Positions 61,437 to 64,000 of a DNA stretch of 64,000 nucleotides are shown here, piece after piece. The DNA lies in NCBI RefSeq assembly GCF_900176165.1, contig NZ_FWWU01000009.1, forward strand, positions 1,366,501 to 1,430,500, given 5' to 3'. The position numbers and the translations under genes are program-made. Within the stretch, counting starts at the first letter, position 1. Each line of letters starts with the position of its first letter. Below the pieces are notes generated by a model that was not told the DNA's origin, searched no databases, and worked only from the letters and a program-made list of their open reading frames with translations. Source of the DNA: Deinococcus hopiensis KR-140 (lineage in GTDB: Bacteria > Deinococcota > Deinococci > Deinococcales > Deinococcaceae).

Positions 61437-62300
61437 GCAAGGGCATCAAGATCGGGTCGTGGGAGGTACCGGACAGGCTCCGGCGACGTCTGACCCCTGT
61501 GCTGGTGATCAACACACCCAGGAAAAAGAGCGGGCGTCCCAGGCGGGATGCCCGCTCGGCCTTCAGCGGCCTCATTCGGCTGGCCCGAACCCGGCAGCCC
61601 GTGGAGTCAACTCCCCCGGCGATACGGCCCGAAATCCGCGGTCCACGGGCGGTTGTGCGCCTGGGAAGAAGGTTCCGCACGGCGTGGGCCATCGTCCTCT
61701 TCGAGGACGACCAGAAGTTGGGCACCGATTGGAAATGGGGCAAGCCGCCGACGGGCGTATGGTCAGAGCTCCATTGGGGAAAAGGGGGGCGCTGGCGCGT
61801 CCGAAGCCACAGGCAGCCACCCTGCAGACCGGGAAAAAGCCGGGTCTAAATGCACCCTGCTCACCGGCGCCAAAGGTATTCGGCGCTCGGCCGCGCTGTA
61901 TGGCGCCCATCGCCCTGACGGCAAGATGCTTGCGGAGGCCCTCGGGGCAGTCGTTGCTGAGGTGGCGTAGGAACAGCGCCATCTGCTGCTCGGCCGTGGG
62001 AACGACGCGCCTGCGCGTCGTTCCTTGGCCATGGATGAGGGTTTGGCCGCGCATATCACGGAGAAAGGGACGGCCGCCCAGCGCATTCCTGACCCTGGCG
62101 ATCCGGAACGGCGCTGAGCGCCGCAGTGGGTGGGGGCAGGCGTGCGCAGGCGCGTGCGCTTTGCCCGAGAAGGTCGAAGTGGACCGGGCCGCAGCCAGTT
62201 CCATCGCTTCCGCCCGCATCCACACGCGCTGAAAGAAGCGCCAAGACCTGTATCTGGGGGCCGCCGATTGACCGCTTGCCTCATCCTCTAACGCAAACTC
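61437..62300 (+). pseudogene. IS5-group transposase relic
   Basis: Read across frames it gives the order of an IS5-type transposase: KGIKIGSWEVPDRLRRRLTP, KKSGRPRRDARSAFSGLIRLARTG, a damaged middle with TAWAIVLFEDDQKLGTDWKW, the ATGSHPADREKAGSKCTLLTG segment (DDE region), YGAHRPDGKMLAEALGAVV and a tail resembling RWxKRQDLYLGAAD...ACLIL. Many frame changes and stops. No terminal inverted repeats are recognisable. It differs from the element at 15378-16320. Confidence 0.75.
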
Positions 62301-62353
62301 GCCCCCGTTGCTCCTCTCGAAATGTCTTCCGGAGGGGCTCTTAGGAGCGTGGG

Positions 62354-62405
62354 CCAACGGAGGTGGACCGGAGAAGACAGCTCTTCTCCGGTCCACCTCC
62401 GTTGG
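62354..62405. repeat. Very long perfect hairpin after the bshB-type gene
   Basis: Arms of 24 bp (62354-62377 and 62382-62405; sequence begins CCAACGGAGGTGGACCGG) with a 4-nt loop. It lies 6 nt after the deacetylase stop codon on the minus strand. No T-run follows on either side. Confidence 0.85.
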
Positions 62406-62410
62406 TAGGT

Positions 62411-63256
62411 TCAGTCGTCCAGCGCTTCCAGCCCCGGCACACCGCTAAACAGCCCGCGCAGGGGAAAGGGGCTCAGGCCAGTGCGGGTGCCGCCGATGCT
62501 GAAGCTCTCGGTCCCCAGCATTCGCCGTTCCAGCAACTCGCGTTCCTCAGGACTCATCTTGCCGATGAGGCTCTGCTCGCCCGTCTGGGTCCCGTGGGCC
62601 ATCAGGGCCGCCTTCTTGTTTTCCGCGTAGGCCGAGACGTTCATGCGGACGGCCACCGTCTGGTCGCTGACGCCGTACACCAACGGATCGAGGTCCTGCC
62701 CCATGCGCGACAGGCCCTCGGCGGCGGCGTGGGGCAGCGCCGTGTAGTAGAGCCGCTGTGGGCCGCCGCCCGGCAGGTGACCCGTGCTGAAAAACGCCGC
62801 TGAGGTGGCCCGGTGAATCTGCAGGTGGTCGATGTGCCCGTACGCGCCGTGCGGATCAAAAGTGAGAAGCACCTGCGGCTGCAGTTCCTCGATCAGCGCG
62901 CGGATCTTGACCTCCACCTTCAGCGGATCGACGTTCATCAGGGCCAGGGGATCGTCGTACCGGGTGCGCTCGTACCGGCCCGAGTCGTGGTAGTCCAGAA
63001 ACACTGGCGCTCCGATTTCCAGGGCACGGCAGGCCTCGCGCAGCTCTTTTTCCCGCTGTTCACCGAGGTCGTCCACCGTCATGCCCGGCACCGTGATCTT
63101 GCCCGCCTCCCCACGTGTGGCGCAGGCGAGCACCACCCGCACGCCCCGGCGCGCGTAGTGCGTCAGCGTGCCGCCCACGCTGAAGGCTTCGTCATCGGGA
63201 TGGGCAAACACAGCCAGGAGGGTGGCCTGGGGCTGAGAACCGGATGGAGCAGTCAT
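62411..63256 (-). CDS. PIG-L deacetylase, probable BshB
   Basis: A 281-residue PIG-L/LmbE deacetylase. Zinc motif AVFAHPDDEAFSVGGTL (AHPDDE) and the downstream HxxH-type GAYGHIDHLQIH. Such enzymes deacetylate GlcNAc-malate (BshB) or GlcNAc-inositol (MshB). The presence of bshC in the window supports BshB. ATG 63254-63256 lies 7 nt after TAGACT on the minus strand, a leaderless layout; a long upstream extension is rejected. Other PIG-L roles cannot be excluded. Confidence 0.82.
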   Translation of the reverse strand: MTAPSGSQPQATLLAVFAHPDDEAFSVGGTLTHYARRGVRVVLACATRGEAGKITVPGMTVDDLGEQREKELREACRALEIGAPVFLDYHDSGRYERTRYDDPLALMNVDPLKVEVKIRALIEELQPQVLLTFDPHGAYGHIDHLQIHRATSAAFFSTGHLPGGGPQRLYYTALPHAAAEGLSRMGQDLDPLVYGVSDQTVAVRMNVSAYAENKKAALMAHGTQTGEQSLIGKMSPEERELLERRMLGTESFSIGGTRTGLSPFPLRGLFSGVPGLEALDD

Positions 63257-63438
63257 GGCGGGCAGTCTACGCCGGTGCCGCAAGCCGGGAGCGGTGGGGA
63301 ACACCGCAGGGCCAGACGTAAACTGCGGGCTGCGCTCCGCCCTAAAAGCCCTGCTGACGCAGCTGCCCCGCGCGCTGGTCGGCCGCCGACCACCTGTGCC
63401 GGGCCCCTCCACCGCGAAGCTTCCTGTGCCCTGCTCGC

Positions 63439-63666
63439 TCAGCCCTCACCGCCCTCTCGCTCCGCGGCCTCGAGGCGCAGGCCGCGCTCGTAGAAGTCCC
63501 AGACCTCGTTGGTCCACGCCTCGTAGATACGCCGTTTGTTTGTCGCGTCGGCGGCGTCGAGCGCTTCGCCCAGCGCGCGGAAAAAGCGGCTGCCCTGCTC
63601 GCGCATGGCCCGGGCGGTCCAGTAGCCCTGCGAGCGCAGCAGGACGTGCAGGCGGTCTTCAGGCAT
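63439..63666 (-). CDS. Small hypothetical protein
   Basis: A 75-residue hydrophilic, mostly helical protein (LHVLLRSQGYWTARAMREQG, then ALDAADATNKRRIYEAWTNEVW). No domain recognised. Start ATG 63666 is chosen; a much longer in-frame extension overlaps the GluQRS gene on the other strand and is rejected. A rich W/Y content and regular helices argue that it is a real small protein. Confidence 0.6.
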   Translation of the reverse strand: MPEDRLHVLLRSQGYWTARAMREQGSRFFRALGEALDAADATNKRRIYEAWTNEVWDFYERGLRLEAAEREGGEG

Positions 63667-63768
63667 GGGGCCATGATGCCGCCTGCCGCAAGACGGGAAA
63701 AGCGCTGGCGTTCCCGGTACGCGACGCTGGGCGAGGCGACTTCCGGGACCTGCGCTAGCCTGCGCAGG

Positions 63769-64000
63769 ATGAACCCCCCCGTCCCCACCCCGGTGGGCCG
63801 CTTCGCCCCCAGCCCCACTGGGCCGATGCATCTGGGCAATGCCCGTACGGCCCTGCTCGCGTGGCTGCACTCGCGTGCGCTGGGCGGGCGGCACCTGCTG
63901 CGCTTCGAGGACCTGGACACCGGGCGGGTGCGGCCGGCGGCCTTCGGCACCACCCGGCATGACCTGGAATGGCTGGGTCTGGATTGGGACGCCGAGTTCG
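63769..64000 (+). CDS. gluQ: tRNA glutamyl-Q(34) synthetase GluQRS (partial, runs off the window)
   Basis: The first 77 codons of a GluRS-like enzyme: GRFAPSPTGPMHLGNARTAL with the HLGN (HIGH) class-I motif at about residues 21-24, then FEDLDTGR and DLEWLGLDWD. GluQRS is a paralogue lacking the anticodon-binding domain that attaches glutamate to queuosine of tRNA-Asp. The distinction from full GltX needs the rest of the gene. ATG 63769 is 7 nt after TAGCCT (63756-63761), a leaderless layout. Confidence 0.85.
   Translation, partial: MNPPVPTPVGRFAPSPTGPMHLGNARTALLAWLHSRALGGRHLLRFEDLDTGRVRPAAFGTTRHDLEWLGLDWDAEF

Noticed and set aside
61999..62024. Perfect 11-bp hairpin GGAACGACGCG with 4-nt loop
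   Set aside because: It lies inside the transposase relic and has no gene to serve; probably a by-product of decay, although it resembles the other perfect hairpins in the window.

Overview
The window is a 64 kb stretch of a Deinococcus chromosome. The evidence is a consistently GC-rich, codon-biased gene set; several genes of Deinococcus type (a DdrI-like Crp/Fnr regulator, a 17-bp palindrome matching the radiation/desiccation response motif in front of gyrA, a RecD2 helicase, SpoVS in a non-spore-former, bacillithiol genes); and many start codons placed 6-8 nt behind a TAnnnT promoter element, as expected for leaderless mRNAs. It is core chromosome with four patches of decayed or acquired DNA.

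Layout. 0-6.7 kb: small housekeeping genes (ACT protein, SpoVS, zinc metallopeptidase, Fe-S assembly factor, two rhodaneses, U32 peptidase, DUF402 protein, a frameshifted nucleotidyltransferase). 6.8-15.2 kb: secreted NHL-type protein divergent from a LysR regulator, an ABC exporter pair, BshC, a Crp/Fnr regulator, a WecG/TagA glycosyltransferase. 15.3-16.6 kb: dead IS5-family element with intact ends. 16.6-23.7 kb: PilC, Sua5, ScpB, GatA, TruB, an RluB-type pseudouridine synthase, the RNase P RNA, a DUF423 protein. 23.9-28.4 kb: a short division/cell-wall cluster (MraZ, RsmH, FtsL-like, FtsI-like PBP) with an MraZ operator, then a 3D-domain cell-wall protein. 28.4-33.7 kb: LolC/E-type permease, PEGA protein, a MITE-like repeat, Nudix, MazG, secreted protein, SDR.

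33.7-36.2 kb is an AT-rich island holding a lone AlgJ/AlgX-like periplasmic SGNH protein. 36.2-43.2 kb: TMEM175-like channel, SmpB, an amidase homologue that has lost its zinc ligands, GerMN protein, SMC. 43.2-45.1 kb is decayed DNA with a secreted-protein gene split by a dispersed repeat. 45.1-52 kb: SbcC, SbcD, a dead Uma2 gene, RecD2. 52-56.4 kb: an MFS gene frameshifted at a perfect palindrome, two ferredoxin-NADP reductases, DdrI-like regulator. 56.4-61.3 kb: second MITE copy, gyrA with its damage-response operator, a phosphatase, a three-gene Roadblock/LC7 operon. 61.3-62.4 kb: second transposase relic. 62.4-64 kb: BshB-type deacetylase, a small hypothetical, the start of GluQRS.

Functional themes are genome maintenance (SMC, ScpB, SbcCD, RecD2, GyrA), cell envelope and division (MraZ cluster, amidase-like and 3D proteins), thiol/redox balance (BshC, BshB, two FNRs) and RNA modification/translation quality (TruB, RluB, Sua5, SmpB, GatA, RNase P). 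The most interesting items are the gyrA and mraZ operators, the pseudo-amidase, the AlgX-like island, the triple Roadblock operon, two short dispersed repeat families, and the coincidence of a frameshift with a perfect hairpin in the MFS gene.
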